Shown here: piece by piece, positions 1 through 8,879 of the stretch
Layout of the letters: the number at the start of each line of letters is the position of its first letter
Numbering within the stretch: the first letter of the stretch is position 1
Assembly (NCBI GenBank): GCA_947169115.1
Contig: CAMVOK010000012.1
Coordinates: forward strand, 1 to 64,000
DNA from: an uncultured Prevotellaceae bacterium
Lineage (GTDB): Bacteria > Bacteroidota > Bacteroidia > Bacteroidales > Bacteroidaceae
DNA length: 64,000 nucleotides
Direction of reading: 5' to 3'
The notes under the pieces: generated by a model
What the model saw: only the letters and a program-made list of their open reading frames with translations
What the model was told of the DNA's origin: nothing
The model's database searches: none
Position numbers and translations under genes: made by a program

Positions 1-78
1 ATCTATGTCGATAGGTCCTTCTTCCTTTTCGATGTTAAGCAACTTACTATTGTTAAGGTAAGATGATGTCTGCATCAT
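1..78 (-). CDS. Start of an unidentified gene cut by the window edge
   Basis: An open frame begins with two adjacent ATGs (76-78 and 73-75) and stays open to the edge, reading MMQTSSYLNNSKLLN and then acidic residues. It overlaps the end of the neighbouring minus-strand gene (stop at 53) by 26 bp, an arrangement typical of translational coupling. Only 26 residues are visible, so no family can be named. It could also be a chance frame, because no separate ribosome binding site is obvious. Confidence 0.4.
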   Translation of the reverse strand, partial: MMQTSSYLNNSKLLNIEKEEGPIDID

Positions 79-1180
79 CGACTTGTTTCCACTCAGAGAG
101 CACTTCTTTTATCTCACTAATAAGGATAGTAGCATCCTCTGGAGGCAGCATTTCCTCCAAAATGACATATGTGCTCTTCCTCCCTCTGCGCCCTTGCACT
201 TCAAGCAAGGCTGCGTCTATAACCTGCTTGGTCTCGCCTTTTTTCAGTTTTTTGGTAACTTCCTTCCACTGTGCCTTTGAATAATGAGCCTTGTCGATAC
301 TTGCACCGATGAGGGCTTCCACACATCGCCTTCCGATTAGCTTCTCCCAATAAGGGCTTTCAGGTTTCAGAAAAGTTTGGGATATAAGGTCGGCTGCATG
401 AAGGAATCCGTTATCGAAGATGATCCAATAGTACAAGCTGAACAGGTAGGGATTCTTGTGAAGCAGTCGCTCACGGATAGCTTCATTGTTGAGAGAAGAA
501 TCAAGCATTTCAGACAAACGTCCCTTCAATGGGTTGTCATCGTTTCCCATCAGACTCTGCTGGTAATGCTTATTGCCAGGGAACAGAGAGGCAACGATTT
601 TCATCATACCCTTCACACCTTTGGTCGAAAACATCTCCATCAGGAAGAAGAAGTTGGTCTGGATGAAAGTAATGTCACCATCATAGGCTTTCAGGAACGT
701 AGCCGTAAACTCCTTATATTCTTCAGGATGGTCATAGTGCCAACGTCGAAGGGAAAGAATGTTCAGTTCGTCAGCCGTTATCTTGGGCTCCTCCTGTTTG
801 CTGTTCTGCTCGTAAAATCGTTTGTAGTCTTCTACGGCATCTAAGATTTCCTGTGCGTCAGGCTTCTCTGCTTTATCCGCAAGAGCATCAGCCAAACGGT
901 CTGCACCATTATCAAATTGAAGATAGCAACATAAGCAATATGCAGACACATCACCAGACTGGACAGCCTTTGTATATAGCTTTTCTATATCGAAACCATC
1001 CTTAGAAGAAACGGCATAAAGATTGGCGATGATCGATTGCAACGATTCTGCATTGCCGTCACCAAGGTCTAAGATGGTCTGATGATATGGTTTCAGCAGT
1101 TGCTCTTCCAAGTCTTGCTTGAACTTGGAATAGACATCAGCGTGGGCTTCTTTCCATTCTAATAGCGCTTTCTCATCCAT
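53..1180 (-). CDS. Uncharacterised 375-residue cytoplasmic protein
   Basis: The frame is complete with an ATG start (MDEKALLEWKEAHADVY). There is no signal peptide or membrane segment. The protein is rich in charged helices and contains two similar short motifs, 'EWKEAHADVYSKF' near the N-terminus and 'RWHYDHPEEYKEF' near residue 145, suggesting an internal duplication of a helical module. The C-terminal part (about 320-365) is basic, then acidic. I do not recognise the family; it resembles Bacteroidota-restricted proteins of unknown function. It lies 13 bp downstream of the AAA ATPase gene on the same strand and is probably co-transcribed with it and with the truncated gene at the edge. Confidence 0.7.
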   Translation of the reverse strand: MDEKALLEWKEAHADVYSKFKQDLEEQLLKPYHQTILDLGDGNAESLQSIIANLYAVSSKDGFDIEKLYTKAVQSGDVSAYCLCCYLQFDNGADRLADALADKAEKPDAQEILDAVEDYKRFYEQNSKQEEPKITADELNILSLRRWHYDHPEEYKEFTATFLKAYDGDITFIQTNFFFLMEMFSTKGVKGMMKIVASLFPGNKHYQQSLMGNDDNPLKGRLSEMLDSSLNNEAIRERLLHKNPYLFSLYYWIIFDNGFLHAADLISQTFLKPESPYWEKLIGRRCVEALIGASIDKAHYSKAQWKEVTKKLKKGETKQVIDAALLEVQGRRGRKSTYVILEEMLPPEDATILISEIKEVLSEWKQVDDADIILP

Positions 1181-1193
1181 TTAGTAGTAGATG

Positions 1194-2636
1194 TTATATG
1201 AAAAGATCGTCAATGGTTATTTGAGAGAGGAATGTGTCAGAGTATTCATTACGACGCACTGGTGCAGCACTGACGAGAGTAGGATGGAATGTCTTCGATG
1301 GCATCATCTTTTCTAATACCTCTATGCGATGAGTTATTTTCTCTGAATACGCCTTTGTAACAATATACTCAGACTTGCAGAATTTCATCTCACAGACATT
1401 TACTACATCATCTGCACGATCGATAATCAAGTCTATCTGCACACCCTCCTGTCCATCATCACCACGAAGAATAAATGATGATTCACGAGATGAAACTCCT
1501 GCTATCTGCAATGTATGTTTGATTTGCTCTATATGCTGCAAACAAACCTCCTCAAAAGCTATTCCACGCCATGATGTAATCTCTGACTCTTTAAGATGAT
1601 GCATCCAGTAATCTGTTTCATCTATATGACGGAACTCTTTGAAATGAATCCAGAACCAGCAGAAGCAATCCGATAATTTATAGCGCAGAATATCTCTTTG
1701 ATCGCTACCAAAAGGCATATAGGTGGAAATAATGCCACTACCAATAAGAGCTTTAAGTATTTTTGTAAAGTCTCCATTCGCATTTTTGCCGATTTGATTA
1801 GCAATCTCATCGCGAGTAAAACCTGCATGTCGTCTTCCCAAATAGCGGACAATGCTCATACATATGTCTGCATGGTCAAAGACGGAATTGAACAGGCGGT
1901 CAAACTCATCACCAAGTTTTGCTCTGCGAGTAAAGAACAATGCATCAATGTTCTGTGCCAGGCTCATTGACGGATTAAAGAAGTCAAGATAATAAGGAAT
2001 TCCTCCTAAGATCATATAAGCCTGTGCAATGTTGTAACGAGACATTTTAATGTTCCGGCTGAGGAAAAACTCTTCGCACTCATGCAAATTGAAAGGATAC
2101 AGATGAACCTCACAGGTCAATCTGCCATACAAGCCACCTTTGTTATTGATGAGGTTGTCAAGCATCCAGGATGTTGCAGATCCGCAAATAACAAAACATA
2201 TGTTATGACGACTGCATGCCCAACCATTCCAAAATGCCTCAAGAGCAGTAAGGAAGCCTGAGCGAAGAGTGTCCATCCATGGTAATTCATCAATGAATAC
2301 TACCTGACGTGTCCCATTGTCTTGCCGTTCCAGGAATTGTTCCAATCTGAAGAAGGCTTCCATCCATGAACGCGGAGCCTCCCCTCCCTCCATGCCATGA
2401 CGGATTAGAGAGAAATGGAAGTTCTGTAACTGGTCACGAAGCGTCACCTTGCGTGTGCGGTCATAAGGCGAAAGTCCCGTATGGCGAAAAGTCATATTGT
2501 CACGAAACACTTCGTTGATAAGAAATGTTTTACCTACGCGACGACGACCATACACAGCTACAAATTCGGCTCTGCCACTTTCGAAAGCTCGATTCAACTC
2601 AGCAATTTCTTGTTTTCGACCAATTATCTGACACAT
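1194..2636 (-). CDS. AAA ATPase of the archaeal-type/DUF234 family
   Basis: This 480-residue protein has a Walker A motif GRRRVGKT at residues 30-37 and a Walker B motif VVFIDELPWMD near residue 110, followed by the winged-helix region usual in this family. The C-terminal DUF234-like part (about 390-430) contains QIDLIID followed by VCEMKF, the D...ExK pattern of PD-(D/E)XK nucleases. Members are often called ATP-binding proteins and their biological role is poorly defined. A longer frame starts 30 bp upstream (MHHHHK), but that codon lies inside the -7 box at 2664-2671, so MCQIIGRKQEI is taken as the start. The 375-residue gene follows after 13 bp. Confidence 0.85.
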   Translation of the reverse strand: MCQIIGRKQEIAELNRAFESGRAEFVAVYGRRRVGKTFLINEVFRDNMTFRHTGLSPYDRTRKVTLRDQLQNFHFSLIRHGMEGGEAPRSWMEAFFRLEQFLERQDNGTRQVVFIDELPWMDTLRSGFLTALEAFWNGWACSRHNICFVICGSATSWMLDNLINNKGGLYGRLTCEVHLYPFNLHECEEFFLSRNIKMSRYNIAQAYMILGGIPYYLDFFNPSMSLAQNIDALFFTRRAKLGDEFDRLFNSVFDHADICMSIVRYLGRRHAGFTRDEIANQIGKNANGDFTKILKALIGSGIISTYMPFGSDQRDILRYKLSDCFCWFWIHFKEFRHIDETDYWMHHLKESEITSWRGIAFEEVCLQHIEQIKHTLQIAGVSSRESSFILRGDDGQEGVQIDLIIDRADDVVNVCEMKFCKSEYIVTKAYSEKITHRIEVLEKMMPSKTFHPTLVSAAPVRRNEYSDTFLSQITIDDLFI

Positions 2637-2663
2637 ATTCCTTGCTATTTTATGATGATGGTG

Positions 2664-2671
2664 CAAAGTTA
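2664..2671 (-). promoter_or_regulatory. Bacteroidota -7 promoter box for the AAA ATPase gene
   Basis: The minus strand reads TAACTTTG, matching TAnnTTTG. Transcription would begin near 2657, about 20 nt before the chosen ATG. No clear -33 TTTG is seen at the usual 19-21 bp spacing. Confidence 0.5.
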
Positions 2672-2895
2672 CAATTAATTTCTCAAATTACAGCCATTCA
2701 AATGTTAAATCTTGAATAAAATCACGTTTATTTCGCTAAATTATCGGATTTTTATTATTTTTAGCGGAATAAAGATAATTATTAGACACTCTATTATTTA
2801 AATTCTGACCTATAAAGTTACATATTATATATTGAATTACCTTACGGTTAATACAAATAATTGCCGTTATATGACTTACTTTTATGTTTTTATAA

Positions 2896-2936
2896 AAAAT
2901 TAAAGCCAAGAAATTAACTTCCTTGGCTTTAATTTT
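2896..2936 (-). terminator. Intrinsic terminator of nadA
   Basis: A perfect 15-bp inverted repeat (2896-2910 with 2922-2936, core AAAGCCAAG) lies 20 bp past the nadA stop. On the minus strand the stem runs into a T-rich stretch. The rest of the 2700-2895 gap is AT-rich without an evident gene. Confidence 0.75.
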
Positions 2937-2956
2937 GAACTTTACTAAGAGTATTT

Positions 2957-3952
2957 TTATAATCCCAGACGTTCGGAGATTTCTAACATGCGTTTTATGG
3001 GTACTAAAGCACGTTCGGCTATCTGTGGATCTACCTCCACAGTAGGCCATTCATATTTCAAACAATTATAAACTTTCTGCAAAGTGATAAGTTTCATGTA
3101 ATTGCACTCGTTGCAGGCACACGTAGAATCATTAGGCGGGGCAGGAATGAATGTTTTTTGTGGACAACGTTTTTGCATCTCATGCAGAATTCCGCTTTCC
3201 GTAGCTACAATGAATACTGTAGCTTCATTCTCAATAGCGAATTTAAGGAGGACAGCAGTACTACCTACCTTATCGGCTATCTTCACTACAGGACCCTTGC
3301 ACTCGGGATGTACAAGAATCTTGGCTTCTGGGTGTTCCTGCTTCAAGGCTAATATCTTCTCCAAAGAGAATTTTTCATGTACATGGCAAGCTCCATTCCA
3401 AAGCAACATCTGCCTACCTGTAATAGAATTTATGTATCCACCCAAGTTCTGGTCAGGACCGAATATTATCTTTTCATCCTTTGGAAATGACTCTACTATC
3501 TGACGAGCGTTACCACTGGTTACCACCACATCTGTCACGGCCTTAGTGGCTGCAGTGGTATTTACATAACTGATGACAGTATGACCAGGATGGTCGGCTA
3601 CAAATTTACTGAAGTCTTCTGCATTGCAACTTTCCGCCAGAGAACAAGTGGCATTGAGATCAGGAACCAATACCTTTTTATTAGGACAAAGTATTTTGTT
3701 CGTCTCTCCCATGAAGTGTACACCACACATAACAATGATGTCGGCATCTGTCTGGGCAGCCTTTTGAGCCAAAGCCAAAGAGTCGCCAACAAAGTCAGCA
3801 AGATCCTGAACTTCTCCATCGGTATAATAGTGAGCCATGATGACAGCATTCTTCTCACGTGCCATCCTTCGGATTTCCTCTTTCAAGTTAGTTCCTTCAG
3901 GTATTGGTTCATCGACATAGCCTTTCTGTTTCCAAGAATCTTTCAACAACAT
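2957..3952 (-). CDS. nadA: Quinolinate synthase NadA
   Basis: NadA condenses iminoaspartate with dihydroxyacetone phosphate to quinolinate in NAD biosynthesis, using a [4Fe-4S] cluster. The 331-residue protein is full length and carries the family signatures: AHYYTDGEVQDLADFVGDS near the N-terminus, MCGVHFMGETNKILCP, VHPECKGPV and the C-terminal CACNECNYMKLI. Conserved cysteines occur in the second, third and fourth of these. The gene stands alone, without nadB or nadC beside it. It has a long AT-rich leader with a palindrome at the predicted transcription start (4157-4176), which suggests transcriptional control by NAD status, and a strong terminator downstream. Confidence 0.97.
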   Translation of the reverse strand: MLLKDSWKQKGYVDEPIPEGTNLKEEIRRMAREKNAVIMAHYYTDGEVQDLADFVGDSLALAQKAAQTDADIIVMCGVHFMGETNKILCPNKKVLVPDLNATCSLAESCNAEDFSKFVADHPGHTVISYVNTTAATKAVTDVVVTSGNARQIVESFPKDEKIIFGPDQNLGGYINSITGRQMLLWNGACHVHEKFSLEKILALKQEHPEAKILVHPECKGPVVKIADKVGSTAVLLKFAIENEATVFIVATESGILHEMQKRCPQKTFIPAPPNDSTCACNECNYMKLITLQKVYNCLKYEWPTVEVDPQIAERALVPIKRMLEISERLGL

Positions 3953-4156
3953 ATCATTATTTTTTATTTATTATTTTAAAGAAAGAATTTGTATGATGAT
4001 AATGATGATTGGTTAATATTGTAGATAAAAATATTTTCTTTTATTTGTTCATTAAGTTATTATTTAAAGATAATTAGGTTATTAGTTTAATATTAACAAT
4101 CGTTATTTTCATCTATCTTTGTATGTATGAATATACTATAAAATTTAAATATATAA

Positions 4157-4187
4157 TTATCGACAGCTATTGATAAATGCAAAGTTA
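4157..4187 (-). promoter_or_regulatory. nadA promoter with overlapping palindromic operator candidate
   Basis: On the minus strand TAACTTTG (4180-4187) matches the -7 consensus. Immediately downstream lies the 20-bp near-palindrome TTATCAATAGCTGTCGATAA (4157-4176), which would cover the transcription start near 4173. A repressor bound there would block initiation. Part of the same sequence recurs about 60 bp upstream near 4229. The regulator is unknown. Confidence 0.45.
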
Positions 4188-4304
4188 ATAATTATTTTCT
4201 TTTTTAGTGATGATAAATGATAAAAATACTGTCGATAATTGATAATAATAGATTGTGGCGGTTAATAATTATTGGATGTGAATGGTGGGTTGTGAATTAT
4301 TTTG

Positions 4305-4312
4305 TACTTTTG
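4305..4312 (+). promoter_or_regulatory. -7 promoter box for the SPOUT methyltransferase gene
   Basis: TACTTTTG matches TAnnTTTG. The start would be near 4319, about 23 nt before the ATG at 4342. Confidence 0.45.
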
Positions 4313-4341
4313 TACATAGTTATTAACAATGATTGTTGACA

Positions 4342-4872
4342 ATGCGAAAACTCAGCATAACGGAGATGGAACGTCTTTCAGTGGACGAGTATAAGGATAG
4401 TGATAAGATTCCTTTGGTAGTAGTACTTGACCATGTCCGTTCTTTATATAATGTGGGTAGCGTATTCCGTACTGCTGATGCTTTTCGTTTGGCAGGTGTG
4501 TGTTTGTGTGGTATAACTGCTCGTCCTCCTCATCCAGAAATACATAAGACAGCTCTTGGAGCCGAAGACAGTGTTGACTGGAAATATTTTGAAAAGACCG
4601 AGGATAGTGTCAATTGGCTTAAATCGAAAGATTATACAGTATTGGCTATAGAACAGTGTGAGGGAAGTACACTTTTAAGTGAAAATTTAAAGTTTAAAAG
4701 TGATAAATTAGCTGTGGTATTAGGCAATGAAGTGAAGGGAGTACAACAATCAGTAATCGACTTGTGCGATAGTTGTCTGGAGATACCTCAGTATGGTACC
4801 AAACACTCCATGAATGTTTCTGTTACAGCTGGAATAATAATTTGGGAACTTAGCAAGTATATTATGCGTTAG
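4342..4872 (+). CDS. TrmH/SpoU-family RNA 2'-O-methyltransferase
   Basis: SPOUT-fold enzymes of this family transfer a methyl group from S-adenosylmethionine to a ribose 2'-OH of tRNA or rRNA. The 176-residue protein has the three SpoU motifs: VRSLYNVGSVFRTADAF (motif 1), VVLGNEVKGV (motif 2) and IPQYGTKHSMNVSVTAGI (motif 3, knot region). Its size matches the minimal one-domain members. The substrate cannot be told from sequence. The frame could extend to TTG codons at 4333, but the ATG at 4342 fits a normal leader from the promoter at 4305. Its stop overlaps by 4 bp the stop of the convergent DUF4294 gene. Confidence 0.9.
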   Translation: MRKLSITEMERLSVDEYKDSDKIPLVVVLDHVRSLYNVGSVFRTADAFRLAGVCLCGITARPPHPEIHKTALGAEDSVDWKYFEKTEDSVNWLKSKDYTVLAIEQCEGSTLLSENLKFKSDKLAVVLGNEVKGVQQSVIDLCDSCLEIPQYGTKHSMNVSVTAGIIIWELSKYIMR

Positions 4873-5555
4873 AGCAATCCTGCTTCCACTTGTCGTACTA
4901 CACGTTCCGTAAGTTTATCATCCCCATCCGGGTCATATTCTTTTTTAAGACTGGCCTTGAAGGTCCAGGCAAATATTTGATAGAAAGTAGCACGTGCTGG
5001 ACCAAGAAAAGCCTTCACCACCTCGTAGCCTGACTGATTACATTCGCGGTCAATGAGTTTTATGAGTAGTTTACCTTGTGAATAAGTAAGTTTCTTCATT
5101 TCTGGTTTGTAAGTCTTCATGATTTCCTTCTCCACCTGCTTGATGTGTTCCTGCTTGGCTTTCTTGTCAGGCAGTTTTTCCATCACCTTGTAGGTTTCCT
5201 GAATCATGGCATTGGCTTGTTGAGCTAGTGGTAATACTTTCTTTACATTATATACCAGACGATTGTATTTTTCCTGTTGCTTTCTATTTTTGAAGCGGAG
5301 TGGTGGATAAACAGGCATCTCTGGCATGAGTACAGTCCAAATATTTTCCCCTTCATAGATATACTCTTTGCCAGCCCAGTACCATGTTTGGTTTCGAGCA
5401 TCCTTAAATTCCTCGTTTCGCTTACCATTTGATCCAACAGACTCATCGGAGAGGTCAAGAATCTCCCTGTCATCGGTCTGTGCAACCATATATAATGGGC
5501 ACAAGAACAGACATACTATGAACCAAATATTTTTCACGCCGACAAAGATATACAT
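4869..5555 (-). CDS. DUF4294 family protein
   Basis: This 228-residue Bacteroidota-specific protein has an N-terminal signal peptide or anchor (IWFIVCLFLCPLYMVAQ). The body (residues 70-228) is basic and helical, with 'YNRLVYNVKKVLPLAQQANAM', 'KLIDRECNQSGYEVVKAF' and 'YDPDGDDKLTERVVRQVE', recalled as DUF4294 hallmarks. Function unknown. It lies 57 bp downstream of the secreted-protein run and could be its last gene, and it overlaps the convergent methyltransferase gene tail to tail by 4 bp. Confidence 0.8.
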   Translation of the reverse strand: MYIFVGVKNIWFIVCLFLCPLYMVAQTDDREILDLSDESVGSNGKRNEEFKDARNQTWYWAGKEYIYEGENIWTVLMPEMPVYPPLRFKNRKQQEKYNRLVYNVKKVLPLAQQANAMIQETYKVMEKLPDKKAKQEHIKQVEKEIMKTYKPEMKKLTYSQGKLLIKLIDRECNQSGYEVVKAFLGPARATFYQIFAWTFKASLKKEYDPDGDDKLTERVVRQVEAGLL

Positions 5556-5612
5556 TATTTTGTTTGGTAGTATTCTTTGTCGGTGTATTTTAAGAAAGAT
5601 TAGTATTTATAG

Positions 5613-6791
5613 TTACTCTATCTCCCTAATGAACATACCTGGATAGAAATCCTTTCCACTCACAATCTGAAATTCGGTGGCATCCAACGAAGATTTATTC
5701 AACTCCTCATCTGTAACCATATACCTATTGTCCTTTATTTTATTCGGTACTGGTTTTATTATACCCACACGTTCATATGAAATGTGTCCGTTATTATCCA
5801 TCACACGTTCAAGGACTTCAAAGCGCGACTTTTCAGTTATATCCTCTTTCATTCCCACATCAGCTTTCAGTGGATCCGTGGAAAGTAGTGGAGCCTTTAT
5901 TCGAAAATCAGGATATTGATGTTGAAGTTGTGCTATATTAAGATCCATTGTTCGTGTACAAACCTTTATTAGTAATTCCTTAGGGTCTTTTGCTGCTCGA
6001 AAGTTTGTTTCTGATGAAATATTCCTAATCTTTCCTACATACTCCATCTTGAAAAGATTCTTATCAGCGGCAAAGGCAACAACCTTATCTTTATCTTTTT
6101 GCCCATCTTCCGTATAATAATTTGTATAGAAGGTATTAGCAATCTCTTCGTCCCATTTCAAACGAAACAGATAACTTGTGATATCAACATTAAAGCCACC
6201 AATTCCAGTCAAACCACTTTGGGTTCCTTTCAAATTACCTACATATGCATTTGCAAGTGTTTTTAAAAGCCATGCACTGTTACCTTTACTCTTATAACTA
6301 ATATCGTTTACTATAAGATAGGTATTCTTAATGAGATTCTCACCGGCATCTGCCAACAAGGCTAAGCCACGAATACTTGCCCGTGCTTGGTTTAACTGGC
6401 TCTGTGTTGAATTATAAAAGCCACGCGACTTTATCAATTCCATGTTGAAAGACCCTGTCTTTTTGTCTCTATTGAACCATTTGGAAACCAACTTTTGTCC
6501 AAGATTAACTTGATCAATAAAAGATTCTATATTTTTTTGTTGATTTCCATCTATTTCTGCAAAGGCTACTGTTTTGACTCCGAGATTATGATCATTGAAT
6601 CTTTCAGGGAATGGTGATGCCATAAACACTTCCTCTACGATTTCTTCATATCTTTGATTCAAATGCCTTATCATCATTATATGAACAGAACTCCGTTCAT
6701 ACTCATAGCTGTCTTCGCTCTGTGAATAGCATGGGAACGAAAACAGCCATGAGATAGATAGTGTGAGACTGAGCTTATTTAGAAATCCCAT
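5613..6791 (-). CDS. Secreted protein of unknown function
   Basis: This is a 392-residue protein with a signal peptide ending near FPCYSQSED. The mature part is mixed alpha/beta with an alanine-rich helical stretch (about 120-170) and no cysteine cluster or membrane segment. I do not recognise a family. The gene overlaps the end of the upstream gene by 13 bp, so the two are almost certainly one transcript. Exported localisation is shared by all genes of this run (5613-10767), which suggests a joint envelope function. Confidence 0.75.
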   Translation of the reverse strand: MGFLNKLSLTLSISWLFSFPCYSQSEDSYEYERSSVHIMMIRHLNQRYEEIVEEVFMASPFPERFNDHNLGVKTVAFAEIDGNQQKNIESFIDQVNLGQKLVSKWFNRDKKTGSFNMELIKSRGFYNSTQSQLNQARASIRGLALLADAGENLIKNTYLIVNDISYKSKGNSAWLLKTLANAYVGNLKGTQSGLTGIGGFNVDITSYLFRLKWDEEIANTFYTNYYTEDGQKDKDKVVAFAADKNLFKMEYVGKIRNISSETNFRAAKDPKELLIKVCTRTMDLNIAQLQHQYPDFRIKAPLLSTDPLKADVGMKEDITEKSRFEVLERVMDNNGHISYERVGIIKPVPNKIKDNRYMVTDEELNKSSLDATEFQIVSGKDFYPGMFIREIE

Positions 6792-7840
6792 TCTCCATCA
6801 GTTTTATAATGTACACCCGATGTTTTTTCGCTCTTATCGCCACCCTTAATACCTAATTTTACCAATTGGTTTTTAACTCCTTTAAAATACTTTAATAGTG
6901 CAAAAGCATTCTTGGCACTGGTTGATATTTTATAATCAGACGGTACAGTAAATTCATCGTCAGAAACACTACGCGGAATAATTTCTGTGACGTCTGCCTC
7001 AATATAATAACTAAGTTCACCTATACTCATTACACTAACATGACCTCCATCGTATTTCTGTACCCATTTCAAAGCTATGTTAGGTATTTGTAAACCATAA
7101 AGGCTCCAAGGATAACCAGCAGGAGCTACAATGTCGGAAAGATAGGCTTTTACATTGTATTTTTGCTCCATACCACCAGCATTATGATTTATATCACCTT
7201 CATACAGAGTACAAATTTTTTCATTAATAACTTTTTCTGTATTTGTTTTTTCAAATGTGTATCCTGTAACTGCACCTTTAGAACCATCTGCATAAACAAG
7301 CGGCCACGGAGTAAGCACACACATCATAGAAATAACTTTGGTAAAATCCATTCCTGTTTTTGTTAAGTCACAATAATGAACATATCCTTTACCCGCACTC
7401 AGTTGAGACTTACTTATCTCACCTTTCGATGCTGGTAAAGCAATATCTGCATCTGCAATAATATGACATTTCGTGGTTTCATCAATAATATGCATCTTCG
7501 ACCCCTTTAAAATAAGACGACACTTATGTACTCCGTCAAAATATATGGAATTTGCCATCTTTTTTATATAGTCAGAATAATTCTCATAAGTTTCGTACAC
7601 AATTTCGCCTTCGAAACCTACTACACCATCATTCTGTGTATTTTCAGAAATAGAAGTACTTTCTTCAATATTATTATTGGACGATGGTGTTTCTATTTTT
7701 TTTACCATAGAAGTACCTTTGGCACGCTCATAGGCACGTTCATAAGCACTATTAAAAGATTTTTTACGCTGTGCATCAGCAAATTGTGACACACATAGAG
7801 CTAATAAAGCTAATAAAGCAATTCTTGTAATCTTTTTCAT
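6779..7840 (-). CDS. Secreted DUF4412/GLPGLI-like protein
   Basis: This 353-residue protein starts MKKITRIALLALLALCVSQFADAQ, a clear signal peptide; an upstream ATG at 7882 would add 14 asparagine-rich residues before it and is rejected. The mature protein begins with a low-complexity Ser/Asn/Glu linker. It then has a beta-rich domain, 'FEGEIVYETYENYSDYIKKMANSIYFDG', with 'LILKGSKMHIID' and 'AYLSDIVAPAGYPW', resembling DUF4412 or GLPGLI periplasmic proteins. That assignment is by pattern only. It sits between two other secreted genes of the same strand and overlaps the next by 13 bp. Confidence 0.7.
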   Translation of the reverse strand: MKKITRIALLALLALCVSQFADAQRKKSFNSAYERAYERAKGTSMVKKIETPSSNNNIEESTSISENTQNDGVVGFEGEIVYETYENYSDYIKKMANSIYFDGVHKCRLILKGSKMHIIDETTKCHIIADADIALPASKGEISKSQLSAGKGYVHYCDLTKTGMDFTKVISMMCVLTPWPLVYADGSKGAVTGYTFEKTNTEKVINEKICTLYEGDINHNAGGMEQKYNVKAYLSDIVAPAGYPWSLYGLQIPNIALKWVQKYDGGHVSVMSIGELSYYIEADVTEIIPRSVSDDEFTVPSDYKISTSAKNAFALLKYFKGVKNQLVKLGIKGGDKSEKTSGVHYKTDGEWDF

Positions 7841-7924
7841 GTTTTTAAAATATAAATTATTATTATTCGAAATATTTTTCACGGATAAAAATGTATGCCT
7901 ATTCGTGTTTATTGTTAATTAAGT

Positions 7925-8866
7925 TTATCTGATAAACAAGAGATTTTGGTGTTTTTCTTTCTGCCCGTTGCCCCATGCAACGCCAATAGCACGGGCAGCC
8001 TCTATCTGGGCTTTCTCCAGAGCAATTCCATCTTTGTATTTCTCGCGGTTCTCAAAGTCATAGTCCGATTTGGTGTTTTTCTTTATTTCCTGTGCCAGTT
8101 TCGTAGCCTCGCTCTGTACGGGACTGCTGGGATCTATCATGGCCAGGTAAGCCATAGCCCGTGCAGCACCTTTTGGACTGGGGTCTGCATAGTAGATGGC
8201 TTGAGCTAATTGCAGAAGTTGCTTGCCCTCACGTGTCAGTTTTTCCGTGAATAACTGCTTCATCATACTATAAGCTTCATCATAGCCGTTGCAACATTCT
8301 GGAATACTGGAAACGTAATATAGTGCTTCACTATATTCATTCTGAGCAGCAGCCCGTTCGGCCTTTCGGAGTATGGTCTGATAGTTTTTGTCGTAGTAAT
8401 TGATTATTTTTTTCTTTCCCTTTTCTATAAGGCTTTCCACTTTTTGGTTTTTGCCATTGAGTTGTTTCGTGGCATTCAGTAAAGCACGTTCCAAACTATT
8501 TCCCACACCACGCACTTCAAATGACTCTGTGGCATAAATTTGCTGATTAATGGCATCGCCCACATAAAGAGTGAGCGTACTATGCATGACAGTCTGCATG
8601 GGTGGTCCTGGCAGTGTCTCCTTATAGAAGTGAGTCAGTTTGCCTGTAATAAAGAACTGACTGAAATTTGGGTCTGCAACCACACCTGTTTGGCTAATCA
8701 CCTGTTCCAACCGTGTCATGAGCATGTCGTTAAAACCTTCGGTCACTTCCTCACCCTGTTCCACTGGAGTTACCATGAGATGAATGTCACAATCCTGAGC
8801 CCTGAGACAATTGAAAATTGACAATTGAAAAATGACAATTAAGGATAATATAAAAAGTCGTTTCAT
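7925..8866 (-). CDS. Secreted protein with CsgG/LPP20-like features
   Basis: This 313-residue protein starts MKRLFILSLIVIFQLSIFN, a signal peptide partly encoded by an AT-rich mini-repeat (8808-8840). The N-terminal half (about 25-140) reads like CsgG/TolB-type periplasmic domains: 'GFNDMLMTRLEQVISQTGVV', then 'FFITGKLTHFYKETLPGPP', then 'SLERALLNATKQL'. The C-terminal half is helical and Ala/Glu-rich with TPR-like spacing ('EYSEALYYVSSIPECCNGYDEAYSMM'). CsgG-like function is an inference from pattern. An upstream ATG at 8890 exists, but MKRLF gives a proper signal peptide. Confidence 0.7.
   Translation of the reverse strand: MKRLFILSLIVIFQLSIFNCLRAQDCDIHLMVTPVEQGEEVTEGFNDMLMTRLEQVISQTGVVADPNFSQFFITGKLTHFYKETLPGPPMQTVMHSTLTLYVGDAINQQIYATESFEVRGVGNSLERALLNATKQLNGKNQKVESLIEKGKKKIINYYDKNYQTILRKAERAAAQNEYSEALYYVSSIPECCNGYDEAYSMMKQLFTEKLTREGKQLLQLAQAIYYADPSPKGAARAMAYLAMIDPSSPVQSEATKLAQEIKKNTKSDYDFENREKYKDGIALEKAQIEAARAIGVAWGNGQKEKHQNLLFIR
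8808..8840. repeat. AT-rich mini-repeat inside a signal-peptide coding region
   Basis: Tandem variants of CAATTGAAAATTGA run through codons 9-19 of the 7925-8866 gene. The same kind of repeat is normally intergenic. On the minus strand it encodes the hydrophobic run FQLSIFN. Confidence 0.6.
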
Positions 8867-8879
8867 AGTCGTAGTTTTT

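Larger units (their letters stand above)
3953..4341. other. AT-rich divergent intergenic region between nadA and the methyltransferase gene
   Basis: About 390 bp with no credible gene. It holds the minus-strand nadA promoter and palindrome, the plus-strand promoter of the methyltransferase, and another plus-strand TATCTTTG box at 4114-4121 with no obvious gene behind it. A half-copy of the nadA palindrome (CTGTCGATAATTGATAA) lies near 4229-4245. Confidence 0.5.

Noticed and set aside
2637..2666. MHHHHK start upstream of the ATPase, resembling a His tag
   Set aside because: The codons overlap the -7 promoter box, so they are unlikely to be transcribed as coding sequence.
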